Source: DATATB01 sp036268995 (GTDB lineage: Bacteria > Planctomycetota > Planctomycetia > Pirellulales > PNKZ01). Taken from it: a stretch of DNA of 22,891 bases. The position numbers were made by a program, and so were the translations under genes. Position 1 is the first letter of the stretch. Each line of letters opens with the position of its first letter. The stretch is taken from NCBI GenBank assembly GCA_036268995.1, contig DATATB010000165.1:1-22891 (forward strand), in the 5' to 3' direction. Of this stretch, positions 1 to 14,551 are shown in pieces. A model generated the notes under the pieces. It searched no databases, had not been told where the DNA came from, and saw nothing but the letters and a program-made list of their open reading frames with translations.

Positions 1-34
1 CACCCGCGGCCGGATGGTTAGTGCGGCGCGTTCG

Positions 35-94
35 GGGAGGGCGAGGCTCCCGCCGAGCCGAGGAACGCCGGCTCGGCAGGAGCCTCGCCCTCCC
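35..94. repeat. Long perfect palindrome downstream of fusA
   Basis: Positions 35-50 are the exact reverse complement of 79-94 (16 bp). After a single mismatch (51 against 78), positions 52-60 pair exactly with 69-77 (9 bp), leaving an 8-nt loop at 61-68. The element begins 4 nt past the fusA stop codon. On the transcribed minus strand no U-tract follows, so it is not a textbook intrinsic terminator. It may protect the 3' end of the transcript, support factor-dependent termination, or be a REP-like dispersed palindrome. The hairpin is seen directly; its role is inferred. Confidence 0.8.
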
Positions 95-98
95 AGTC

Positions 99-2168
99 TT
101 ACATGAACGATTCGAGCACGTCTTTGGGCGCGGGGCCGTAGGCCGAGGGTTCCATTGAGCAGGTGGCACGCCCCTGGCTGAGGCTGCGGATGGCGCTGGA
201 ATAGCCGAACAGGTTGGCCAGCGGGGCTTGGGCCTCGATGCTGGTGTTGCGGCCGCGGACGTGGGTGCCCGTGATCATCGCCCGCCGCTGCTGCAAGTCG
301 CTGACGATCTCGCCCAGGTTTTCCTCGGGCGTGATGATGTCGAGCTTCATGATCGGCTCGAGCAGCACGATGCCGGCGGCGGTGAGGGCTTTTTGAAAGG
401 CGTCGGCCGTGGCCCGGCGGAAGGCCAGATCGTTGGATTCCGTCTCGCTCGCCTCGCCGCCCAGCAGCGTGACGCGCACTTTCATCAACGGGAAACCCAG
501 CGAGCCGCTCCCCTCGGCCTGCTGCGTCAGCACTTCCATCACGGCCGTTTGAAAATCTTCGGGAATCGAATCGCCGGCCTGGCTGACAATCGTGGCCGGC
601 CGCTCGGATTCGAACGGTTCGAGCCGCAGGTGCACGCGGGCAAACAGGGCTTGCCCGGCCACCTGCTGCCGGCATTCGCCCCAGACTTCGGCCGGTTTCT
701 GCACCGTTTCGCGATAGCTGACGCGCGGCTTATGGACCCGGACGTTCAAGCGGAAATCGCGCAGCAGCCGGTGCTTGATGACTTCCAGGTGCAGCTCACC
801 CATACCGCTGATCAGCGTCTGGCCGGTTTCGGAACTTTCGGCCGCGCGGAAGGTTGGGTCCTGACGCTTGAGCATCTCGAGCGCGTCGTGCAGCTTTTTG
901 CGCTCGGCCGTGCTTTCCGGTTCGATGGCCATCGAGATGACCGTCTCCGGAAAGACGATCGACTCCAGCAGGATCGGCTGCTTGGCATCGCAGATCGTGT
1001 CGCCAGTGACCGAATGCCGCAGGCCGATGATGCCGACGATATCGCCCGCCTCGACGGCGTCGACCTGTTCGCGGCGGTCGGCTTGCACGTGCCAGAGCTG
1101 GCTGACGTTTTCCTTTTTGTCTTTGCCGGGATTATAGGCCCGGGTGTTGGCGGTCAGCCGGCCCGAATACACGCGGACATAGTGCAGGTCGCCGTGCTTG
1201 TCGGCTTGGATCTTGAAGACCAGGCCGCAATAGGGCTCGTCGACGTCGGGCTTGCGGATCAACTTCTTGTCCGGCTTTTTCGGATCCACGCCTTCCACCG
1301 GCGGCACGTCCAGCGGGCTGGGCAGGTAATCGGCCACGGCATCCAGCAGCGGCTGAATGCCGATGTGATCGAGCGCCGAGCCGCACAAAACCGGCACGAT
1401 CAGCCGGTGGCAGGTCGCTTCGCGAATCACGCGTTTGAGCAACTCCTCGCTCACCGGCTCGTCGGCCAGCCCCAACTCCATCAGCTCGTTGCTGTAGTCG
1501 TACAGCCGTTCGAGCATCTTTTCGCGCCACTGCTGGGCTTCGGCGGCCAACTCGTCGGGAATTTCGTGCTCGTGGACTTCGGCCCCTTCGCTCTCGGAAG
1601 AGAAGGTGAGCATCTTCATTCGCACCAGGTCGAGCATGCCGCGAAACGCATCGGGCAGGTGCGGCGGCCCGACGCCGACGGGAATTTGCAGGGCCACGGG
1701 GTTCGATTCCAGCCGCTGGCGAATCTCCTCCACCGTGCCGTAAAAATCGGCCCCTTCGCGGTCCAGCTTGTTGATGAAAGCCACGCGCGGCACCTTGTAG
1801 CGGTCGGCCTGCCGCCAAACCGTTTCGCTCTGGGCCTCGACGCCTTCGCGGGCACTGAATACCACCACGCCGCCATCGAGCACCCGCAAGCTGCGCTCGA
1901 CTTCGGCCGTGAAATCCACGTGGCCGGGCGTATCGATCAGGTTGACGGCCACGGCTTTCCAGTTGAACGTGACGCAGGCCGAAAAGATGGTGATGCCGCG
2001 CTGCTGCTCTTCGGGATCAAAATCCGTGACGGTCGTGCCCTTGTCCACTTCGCCCATGCGGTGCGTGGCACCGGCGTAGAACAGCATCCGCTCGGTGACC
2101 GTCGTCTTGCCGGCGTCGATGTGCGCAATGATGCCGATGTTGCGGATCTGGGCGAGATTGCGGGCCAT
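99..2168 (-). CDS. fusA: Elongation factor G, mtEFG2/spdEFG2-like
   Basis: This is a ribosomal translocase-family GTPase of 689 aa, full length for EF-G. The G motifs are intact: AHIDAGKT (residues 15-22), RGITI in switch I (57-61), DTPGH (79-83) and NKLD (133-136). They are followed by domain II, a domain III with the GMGELHLEV motif, and domains IV and V. The stretch GEVDKGTTVTDF (39-50) and the VTFNWK region resemble mitochondrial EF-G2 and the spdEFG2 group rather than classical EF-G1. Members of that group act mainly in ribosome recycling with RRF. It is the last gene of the cluster, after rpsG, in the usual str-operon position. The Shine-Dalgarno sequence is weak. The family is certain; the subtype is my judgement from remembered sequences. 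Confidence 0.96.
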   Translation of the reverse strand: MARNLAQIRNIGIIAHIDAGKTTVTERMLFYAGATHRMGEVDKGTTVTDFDPEEQQRGITIFSACVTFNWKAVAVNLIDTPGHVDFTAEVERSLRVLDGGVVVFSAREGVEAQSETVWRQADRYKVPRVAFINKLDREGADFYGTVEEIRQRLESNPVALQIPVGVGPPHLPDAFRGMLDLVRMKMLTFSSESEGAEVHEHEIPDELAAEAQQWREKMLERLYDYSNELMELGLADEPVSEELLKRVIREATCHRLIVPVLCGSALDHIGIQPLLDAVADYLPSPLDVPPVEGVDPKKPDKKLIRKPDVDEPYCGLVFKIQADKHGDLHYVRVYSGRLTANTRAYNPGKDKKENVSQLWHVQADRREQVDAVEAGDIVGIIGLRHSVTGDTICDAKQPILLESIVFPETVISMAIEPESTAERKKLHDALEMLKRQDPTFRAAESSETGQTLISGMGELHLEVIKHRLLRDFRLNVRVHKPRVSYRETVQKPAEVWGECRQQVAGQALFARVHLRLEPFESERPATIVSQAGDSIPEDFQTAVMEVLTQQAEGSGSLGFPLMKVRVTLLGGEASETESNDLAFRRATADAFQKALTAAGIVLLEPIMKLDIITPEENLGEIVSDLQQRRAMITGTHVRGRNTSIEAQAPLANLFGYSSAIRSLSQGRATCSMEPSAYGPAPKDVLESFM

Positions 2169-2210
2169 GGTAGCTTCGATCGGGGAATAGAGCCGCTAGC
2201 GCATAAGAAC

Positions 2211-2245
2211 GCCGTACCGGGCAATCCAAAGTGCCGCGGTACGGC
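2211..2245. repeat. Hairpin in rpsG-fusA spacer
   Basis: Eight bases at 2211-2218 (GCCGTACC) pair exactly with 2238-2245, and an inner GGCA/TGCC pairing is possible. The structure sits in the 98-nt spacer between rpsG and fusA. No U-tract follows it on the minus strand, so read-through into fusA is expected. It could act as a processing or stability element. The pairing is seen in the sequence; the function is unknown. Confidence 0.5.
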
Positions 2246-2266
2246 GAAAAATTTGAAACCTAATTG

Positions 2267-2737
2267 CTACCAGGCGAAGTGTGCAAAAGCCTTGTTGGCG
2301 TCGGCCATGCGGTGGACGTTGTCGCGCCGCGTGACGGCGGCGCCTTCGCGATGATACGCGGCAACTAGCTCGTCGGCCAGTTTTTCGTGGGTCGGGCGGC
2401 CCTTTTTCTCACGCACCGCCAGCAGAATCCAACGAATGGCCAGCGACTGCTGACGATTGCGGTTCACCTGCATCGGCACCTGGTACGCGGCACCGCCGAC
2501 GCGCTTGCTGCGGACCTCGACCTCGGGCTTGACGTTGTTCACCGCCTGGGTGAAGACGTCGATCACTTCGGCGTCCTTGATCTTTTCCTTGACGATGTCC
2601 AACGCCCGATAGAAGCAGGTCTGGGCGACGCTCTTTTTGCCGCCGTGCATCAGGCAATTGACGAACTTGGCGGCCAGCAACGACCCATAGCGCGGATCGG
2701 GAGCGAGCGTGTCGCGGCTGGCGGTGATACGACCCAT
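2267..2737 (-). CDS. rpsG: 30S ribosomal protein S7
   Basis: This is the primary head-nucleating protein of the small subunit, which binds the 3' major domain of 16S rRNA near the E site. The frame is open upstream to 2779, but I place the start at the ATG ending at 2737. That gives 156 aa, the usual S7 length, starting MGRITASRD, and an AAGGA Shine-Dalgarno lies 11 nt upstream. The S7 landmarks are present: the SKRVGGAAYQVP beta-hairpin segment, the RWILLAVREKKGRP helix and the C-terminal HRMADANKAFAHFAW. It lies between rpsL and fusA as in the canonical str operon. In E. coli S7 represses str-operon translation; no equivalent operator could be identified here. Confidence 0.97.
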   Translation of the reverse strand: MGRITASRDTLAPDPRYGSLLAAKFVNCLMHGGKKSVAQTCFYRALDIVKEKIKDAEVIDVFTQAVNNVKPEVEVRSKRVGGAAYQVPMQVNRNRQQSLAIRWILLAVREKKGRPTHEKLADELVAAYHREGAAVTRRDNVHRMADANKAFAHFAW

Positions 2738-2771
2738 AGCTTTGGTATTCCTTCGTTTTTCCGTAGGGTTA

Positions 2772-2789
2772 CCAGGCATGAATGCCTGG
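2772..2789. repeat. CAT-GA-ATG hairpin in rpsL-rpsG spacer
   Basis: This is an 18-bp palindrome, CCAGGCAT then GA then ATGCCTGG, followed on the plus strand by GCTAA. It has the same architecture as the palindrome at 14519-14536 in the rplK-rplA spacer, which has a different but self-complementary stem and the same GCTAA flank. It lies upstream of the rpsG ribosome-binding site and downstream of the rpsL stop. It is probably a transcribed hairpin or a small dispersed repeat. No U-tract accompanies it. Confidence 0.6.
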
Positions 2790-2825
2790 GCTAAGGAAAG
2801 TTATTGATCTCAGAAAATTGGTGAT

Positions 2826-3194
2826 TTACGACTTCTTGGCGCCGTAGAGGCTGCGCGATTGCTTGCGGCCTTCGACGCCGAGGGTGTCCAACGCACCGCG
2901 GACAATGTGGTAACGCACGCCGGGCAGATCGCGCACGCGGCCGCCACGCACGAGCACGATCGAGTGCTCCTGCAGGCTGTGGCCCTCGCCCGGAATGTAA
3001 ACGGTGACTTCCTTGCCGTTGCTCAAACGCACGCGGGCGATCTTGCGCAGCGCCGAATTCGGCTTCTTGGGGGTCATCGTCTTGACCTGCAAGCACACGC
3101 CGCGCTTTTGCGGACAACGATCGAGCACCGGGCTCTTGCTGAACTTGCGCGGCGGCCGCCGGTTCTTCTTTACCAACTGATTGATCGTGGGCAT
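2826..3194 (-). CDS. rpsL: 30S ribosomal protein S12
   Basis: This is the decoding-centre protein at the subunit interface (122 aa against the usual 123-125). Conserved blocks are CPQKRGVC (27-34), TPKKPNSALRK (41-51), GEGHSLQEHS (69-78) and RGGRV-x-DLPGVRYH (83-95). Lys43 and Pro91, classical streptomycin-related positions, are unchanged. Position 88, normally Lys, is Arg here (CGC codon, plus-strand 2931-2933), with no offset from E. coli numbering counted with Met. Asp89, the RimO methylthiolation site in E. coli, is present. The ATG start gives the canonical N-terminus MPTINQLV; the Shine-Dalgarno is weak. The gene follows rpoC by 146 nt. Confidence 0.98.
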   Translation of the reverse strand: MPTINQLVKKNRRPPRKFSKSPVLDRCPQKRGVCLQVKTMTPKKPNSALRKIARVRLSNGKEVTVYIPGEGHSLQEHSIVLVRGGRVRDLPGVRYHIVRGALDTLGVEGRKQSRSLYGAKKS

Positions 3195-3250
3195 GGATAG
3201 CTTTTACTGGATGACGGACGGTTATTTTGAGAACTTATCAACCTACCCAA

Positions 3251-3281
3251 GCCGGCCCGCTTGTCAAGGCGGGTCGCCGGC
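3251..3281. repeat. Bipartite hairpin in rpoC-rpsL spacer
   Basis: Inner arms at 3256-3260 and 3269-3273 (CCCGC/GCGGG) enclose an 8-nt loop. Outer arms GCCGG (3251-3255) and CCGGC (3277-3281) flank them with a 3-nt bulge. A second imperfect palindrome, made of GCCCGG and CCGGGGC, follows at about 3283-3305. Together they fill most of the 146-nt rpoC-rpsL spacer. There is no U-tract on the minus strand. They could be partial terminators or processing sites that tune polymerase against ribosomal protein output; this is inference. Confidence 0.45.
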
Positions 3282-3340
3282 AAGCCCGGAGCAAGGCCCG
3301 GGGCTAAATCTCGACGACGGCGCCCCTTTTCGTGCTGGTG

Positions 3341-7675
<4,335 letters not shown>

Positions 7676-7740
7676 TGTGAAACTCCTTTGTATGGAGTAG
7701 TATCAATGCGTTGAATGTTTTTTTGCCTGTCGAGTTGGAT

Positions 7741-7959
7741 CTAAAGGATCAAGGCGCCGGATACCGCCTCGGCTGCAAAGCGCAGGCACGCGGTGACATC
7801 GTCCGACTCAAGGTCCGGAAATGCTTCTAGAATCTGTTGCCGTGATATGCTGTCGGCCACCATTCCAACGACCGTGGCAACGGGAATCCGCAGGCTGCGG
7901 ACGCACGGCACGCCGTTCATCTGTGCGGCATCCGCGGTGATACGTGCGAAGCCGGTCAT
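7741..7959 (-). CDS. DUF433-family antitoxin-like protein
   Basis: This is a 72-aa protein matching the DUF433 pattern from memory: an ITAD-x(3)-MNGVPCVRSLRIPV block, then VVGMVADSIS, then the helical ILEAFPDLESDDVTACLRFAAEAV. DUF433 proteins are small, winged-helix-like, and usually antitoxins paired with a PIN-like DUF5615 RNase encoded next to them. No such partner is visible here. The frame is open to 7986, but the ATG ending at 7959 overlaps the previous stop by 4 nt (ATGA) and has GGAG about 10 nt upstream, so I choose it. rpoC begins 65 nt downstream. Rare codons (ATA, CTA) suggest acquisition. The family call is fairly confident; the role here is unknown. Confidence 0.8.
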   Translation of the reverse strand: MTGFARITADAAQMNGVPCVRSLRIPVATVVGMVADSISRQQILEAFPDLESDDVTACLRFAAEAVSGALIL

Positions 7960-8228
7960 CGCTGATTCGCTCCGGGGAGTTCCCATTCGCGCCGTGCGTT
8001 GCCCTGACCGTCTATGGAATCAACCCGCGTCACCCAGCCATAAAGCACAAAACCGTCCTCGGCCATGTCGATCTCTACCTTGCCGAACTCGTCGGTTGCC
8101 GTGAGCTCATAAAGGACATTGGGTTCGAGCGCGATCCGATCCCCCAGCGGCTCCAACCAGACTTGCTGCTGTTTTGCCGTCTTGTTCTTCAATCGTACGA
8201 TTTGAACTGGCGATGTCGTCGCGTGCAT
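7956..8228 (-). CDS. Hypothetical small beta-rich protein
   Basis: Unrecognised protein of about 90 aa. The sequence alternates short hydrophobic strands and turns (IVRLKNKTAK, VWLEPLGDRIAL, VLYELTAT, FVLYGWVTRVD), which suggests a small all-beta fold. The LEPLGD-x-IALEPNVLYEL block resembles small hypothetical proteins I recall with an LEPWGD-type motif, but I cannot name a family. There is no signal peptide or membrane segment. An ATG at 8228, 4 nt after the preceding stop, is preferred over an in-frame TTG at 8243 that would overlap that gene. Its stop overlaps the DUF433 start, implying translational coupling. It is the middle gene of the cassette between rpoB and rpoC. Confidence 0.65.
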   Translation of the reverse strand: MHATTSPVQIVRLKNKTAKQQQVWLEPLGDRIALEPNVLYELTATDEFGKVEIDMAEDGFVLYGWVTRVDSIDGQGNARREWELPGANQR

Positions 8229-8232
8229 TACG

Positions 8233-8535
8233 TTAGGTTCCAAGGAGCTTCGCCGCGTGTCGCATCAGCGCAGCCCGGCCGGCTGCACTCGGGTTCGTCG
8301 GAACGAGCTGCCGCACCGCTTCATATGCGACGGCCCACGCTTCCGCTTGCGCCTCGGTTAAACCAAGCAGTTCCAGCTCACCTTTCGTCATCGTTGATAT
8401 GCGTTCATACGCACAGTCGCTTCCGCGTCCCCATCCGATTGCCGTCCCAAACGTCGCGAGCGTGGCACCGGCGGGCAGGTTCCGCCGCATCAAATCGGCA
8501 ACTTCGGTCATCGACCGTGGTTGTGGTGTAGTCAC
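8233..8535 (-). CDS. Hypothetical protein, first gene of rpoB-rpoC cassette
   Basis: Unrecognised 100-aa protein. Residues 9-30 look helical and amphipathic, a Gly-rich segment (ATFGTAIGWGRGSD) follows, and the C-terminal half is Ala-rich helix (TEAQAEAWAVAYEAV and AAGRAALMRHAAKLL). There is no signal peptide or clear membrane segment. The GTG start at 8535 has a GAGGGG Shine-Dalgarno 6 nt away and lies 18 nt after the rpoB stop; an internal ATG at 8511 lacks a good site. Codons such as ATA, TCA, TTA and GGA contrast with the strongly biased rpoB and rpoC. It could be a toxin, an adaptor or an uncharacterised accessory protein; the sequence alone does not decide. Confidence 0.65.
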   Translation of the reverse strand: MTTPQPRSMTEVADLMRRNLPAGATLATFGTAIGWGRGSDCAYERISTMTKGELELLGLTEAQAEAWAVAYEAVRQLVPTNPSAAGRAALMRHAAKLLGT

Positions 8536-8553
8536 CGCCGGCCCCTCGGACGA

Positions 8554-12276
<3,723 letters not shown>

Positions 12277-12641
12277 AAGGACTCACGCTCCTCGAGGAGG
12301 GAAGAGGGAGGGGGTCAACGCTGCCGGCACGACTGAATCCAGCGGGCCCGTATTTAGCCGGGCTGCGTGCGGCAGCTCCGTCTGCAAACGGCCTGAATTC
12401 AACAGGGTTACATTCAAATCGGCCGACACGGCTAAAACCAACGCCCGTAATTCAACACGGTCCGCACGGCTGGCATGCCCGCGCGAGCTGCGGCGCAGGG
12501 TAATCGTCGCCACAGGGTCCGGGCATCCGTTGCCGCCCCCGAGACGCACGCTGGGCGCGAACGGGCGGCGGCTGGCGGGCCAGGCTAGTGTTGAGTTGCA
12601 GGCTTCGATGTTGGGATCCACAGACTCGCAGGAGAGACTGA
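12277..12641 (-). other. rplL-rpoB spacer, no gene seen
   Basis: This 365-nt spacer separates rplL from rpoB. No convincing coding sequence is present; frames that stay open across it are continuations of shadows. Arms ATGCCCG (12475-12481) and CGGGCAT (12520-12526) could form a 7-bp stem with a 38-nt loop, and short GCTGC/GCAGC pairs occur near 12363-12377. No U-tract is present. In E. coli this interval holds an attenuator and an RNase III site that lower rpoBC relative to rplJL; a similar role is possible here but not shown. Confidence 0.4.
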
Positions 12642-13052
12642 CTACTTGATTTCGACCGTAGCGCCGGCTTCCACGAGCTCCTTCTTGAGCTTCTCGGCGT
12701 CTTCCTTGCTGATGCCTTCCTTGACTTTGCCGGGCACGCCCTCGACCAGGTCCTTGGCTTCTTTCAGCCCCAGGCCGGTCGCGGCACGGACCACCTTGAT
12801 GACGCCGATCTTCTTGTCGCCGAAGCTGGTGAGGATCACGTCGAACTCGGTCTTCGCTTCCGCGACAGGAGCTGCGGCGCCAGCCGCAGGGCCGGCCATC
12901 ATTACGGCGCCGCCGGCTGCCGGCTTGATGCCGTGTACGTTCTCCAGGTAATCGCTCAATTCCTTGGCTTGCTTGAGTGTGAGCTGGACGATCTGGTCGC
13001 CCAGGGTCTTGGTGTCGGAGGAAAACTCCATCGTGGCTGCGTCGGTTGCCAT
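12642..13052 (-). CDS. rplL: 50S ribosomal protein L7/L12
   Basis: This is the multicopy stalk protein that recruits translational GTPases (136 aa). The N-terminal dimerisation helices occupy about residues 15-45. A flexible Ala/Gly/Pro hinge follows (about 44-66), then the C-terminal factor-binding domain (about 68-136) with EFDVILTSFGDKKIGVIKVVR, TGLGLKEAKDLVEG and LKKELVEAGATVEIK. It is a few residues longer than the usual 120-128 because of the N-terminus (MATDAATMEFSS). The start is supported by AAAGGA 11 nt upstream. The gene lies 92 nt after rplJ, the standard L10-L12 pairing. Confidence 0.98.
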   Translation of the reverse strand: MATDAATMEFSSDTKTLGDQIVQLTLKQAKELSDYLENVHGIKPAAGGAVMMAGPAAGAAAPVAEAKTEFDVILTSFGDKKIGVIKVVRAATGLGLKEAKDLVEGVPGKVKEGISKEDAEKLKKELVEAGATVEIK

Positions 13053-13144
13053 GGCGAACTCGGTCCTTTCTGACTGAAACGAAAAATAGCGTTGGTTGGT
13101 GTGGTTGTTCGCGACCAGCGGTCGCGGCTTTATGTTGCGCGGCT

Positions 13145-13711
13145 TTATGTAGCGGCCGGCGCCGGTTCGGCGCTTTCGCTTTCGCCTTCACCCTCTTTGG
13201 GTTCGGCCTTTTGCTTGATCTGGCTGGCCAGAGCGCCGCCCGCGGCGGTAAGTTGCGAGGCCAGTTTGGCCCCCGGAGATAGAATCTGCCCGACCAGGAT
13301 GCTCAGTTGCTCTTGCCGGCTGGGCCACTTGCTGACGTCGATCACCTGGGCGGCCGACAGCCGCGCGCCGTCCATCACGCCGCCGCGCGGCGCAAACGGA
13401 GCAAAGTTCTTGTCGGCGGCCACGGCGGCCACGATCTTGGCCAGCGAGACGATGTCTTCCGCGCCCCAGATCACGGCCAGCGAGCCTTCGGCCTGCTCGA
13501 ATGCCACGGCCAGCGGCGTGCCTTCGGTCGCCCGCCGGGCCATGCTGTTCTTGACCACCAGCAAGCTCACGTTCTTGTCGCGAAGCTGCTTGCGAAGCAG
13601 GTAGTTCTTGTTGGCGTCCAGGCCGGCCACGCTCACCACCAGGGCATCGTCGATTCCCTGGAAACGCTGCCGCAGATCATCGGTGATCAGATTCTTGACG
13701 TACTTGCTCAT
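13145..13711 (-). CDS. rplJ: 50S ribosomal protein L10
   Basis: This is the stalk base protein that anchors L7/L12 dimers to 23S rRNA beside L11 (188 aa). Typical L10 features are the N-terminal globular domain with SLLVVKNSMARRA (49-61), the FAPRGGVMDG segment, and a long C-terminal Ala-rich helix that binds L12 dimers. It ends in a charged tail rich in Glu, Ser and Pro (about 168-188), longer than in E. coli (165 aa). The Shine-Dalgarno is weak. In E. coli an L10-L12 complex represses its own mRNA leader. The 83-nt leader here has a direct repeat (GGGGCCGAC and GGGGCCGGC) but no operator I can identify. Confidence 0.97.
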   Translation of the reverse strand: MSKYVKNLITDDLRQRFQGIDDALVVSVAGLDANKNYLLRKQLRDKNVSLLVVKNSMARRATEGTPLAVAFEQAEGSLAVIWGAEDIVSLAKIVAAVAADKNFAPFAPRGGVMDGARLSAAQVIDVSKWPSRQEQLSILVGQILSPGAKLASQLTAAGGALASQIKQKAEPKEGEGESESAEPAPAAT

Positions 13712-13794
13712 CGCTGGAACCGCTTAGGGGCTTGCTGGGTTGTTCGGGGCCGACCTAAACGGGGCCGGCTGAAAGTTATCGATCTAAAAACGGG

Positions 13795-14478
13795 CTAGGC
13801 CGCGATCCGGATGCCGGGGCTCATCGTGGCGCTGATCGACATGCCCTTCAAATAGTTGCCTTTGACCGTGTGCGGCTTGATGGTCATCACGTGGTGAATG
13901 AACGACTGGATGTTTTCCATCAACTGCTGGGCTCCAAAGCTCAGCTTGCCGACCACCGCGTGGACGTTGCCGCCGGCGTCGTTGCGGAACTCGACCTTGC
14001 CCGCCTTGTATTCCTTGACCGTCTTGCCGATTTCGGGCGTCACGGTGCCGGCGCGCGGCGAGGGCATCAGGCCGCGCGGACCGAGCACGCGGCCCAGCGG
14101 GCCGACCAGCCCCATCATGTCCGGCGCGGCGATGCACACGTCGAAATCGGTCCAGCCGTCCTTGATCTTTTTGGCCAGTTCTTCGGCGCCGACTTCTTCG
14201 GCTCCAGCCGCCTTGGCTTGCTCGGCCAGGTCGCCCTTGGCGAACACCACCACGCGCAAACTCTTGCCGATGCCGTGCGGCAGCACGATCGAGCCGCGGA
14301 CAATCTGGTCGGCCTGCTTGGCGTCGACGCCCAGCCGCATCACGATCTCGACCGACTGGTCGAACTTCGTGTTGCCGAATTTTTTCAACAAGGCCACGGC
14401 CTGGTCCAGCGGCATCACCGTGTCGCTGTCCGGCGCGATTTCCCGCAGGGCCTTCATGCGCTTCGTAAGCTTGGTCAT
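13795..14478 (-). CDS. rplA: 50S ribosomal protein L1
   Basis: This is the mobile L1-stalk protein that helps move deacylated tRNA out through the E site (227 aa, typical length). Recognisable segments are the N-terminal MTKLTKRMKALRE, the RGSIVLPHGIGKSLRVVVFAKGD block, PDMMGLVGPLGRVLGPRGLMP-type sequence in domain II, and the C-terminal SFGAQQLMEN and KGNYLKGMSISATMSPGI. The ATG start is preceded by a GGGA-type site. In E. coli L1 represses the L11-L1 transcript; no matching target site could be recognised here. Confidence 0.98.
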   Translation of the reverse strand: MTKLTKRMKALREIAPDSDTVMPLDQAVALLKKFGNTKFDQSVEIVMRLGVDAKQADQIVRGSIVLPHGIGKSLRVVVFAKGDLAEQAKAAGAEEVGAEELAKKIKDGWTDFDVCIAAPDMMGLVGPLGRVLGPRGLMPSPRAGTVTPEIGKTVKEYKAGKVEFRNDAGGNVHAVVGKLSFGAQQLMENIQSFIHHVMTIKPHTVKGNYLKGMSISATMSPGIRIAA

Positions 14479-14518
14479 AGGTTCCCGGCTCGTCTTCTGT
14501 TAAACGCTAACGATGAAA

Positions 14519-14536
14519 CGGCCCATGAATGGGCCG
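14519..14536. repeat. CAT-GA-ATG hairpin in rplK-rplA spacer
   Basis: This 18-bp palindrome, CGGCCCAT then GA then ATGGGCCG, is followed on the plus strand by GCTAA. It is the architectural twin of the palindrome at 2772-2789: same centre, same flank, different but complementary stem. It lies in the 73-nt spacer between rplK and rplA. No U-tract follows on the minus strand. Confidence 0.6.
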
Positions 14537-14551
14537 GCTAATGGTTGTCAA

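Noticed and set aside
35..94. Reading the fusA-distal palindrome as a classical intrinsic terminator
   Set aside because: No U-tract follows on the transcribed strand, so it is listed as a palindromic repeat instead.
2738..2779. N-terminally extended S7 start at 2779
   Set aside because: The extension lies partly in the palindromic spacer, lacks conservation with S7, and the downstream ATG has a good Shine-Dalgarno and gives the standard 156 aa.
12283..13191. A 302-codon minus-strand frame covering rplL out of frame and the rplL-rpoB spacer
   Set aside because: Most of it overlaps rplL in another frame, the translation is Arg/Ser-rich and featureless, and no ribosome-binding site supports it.
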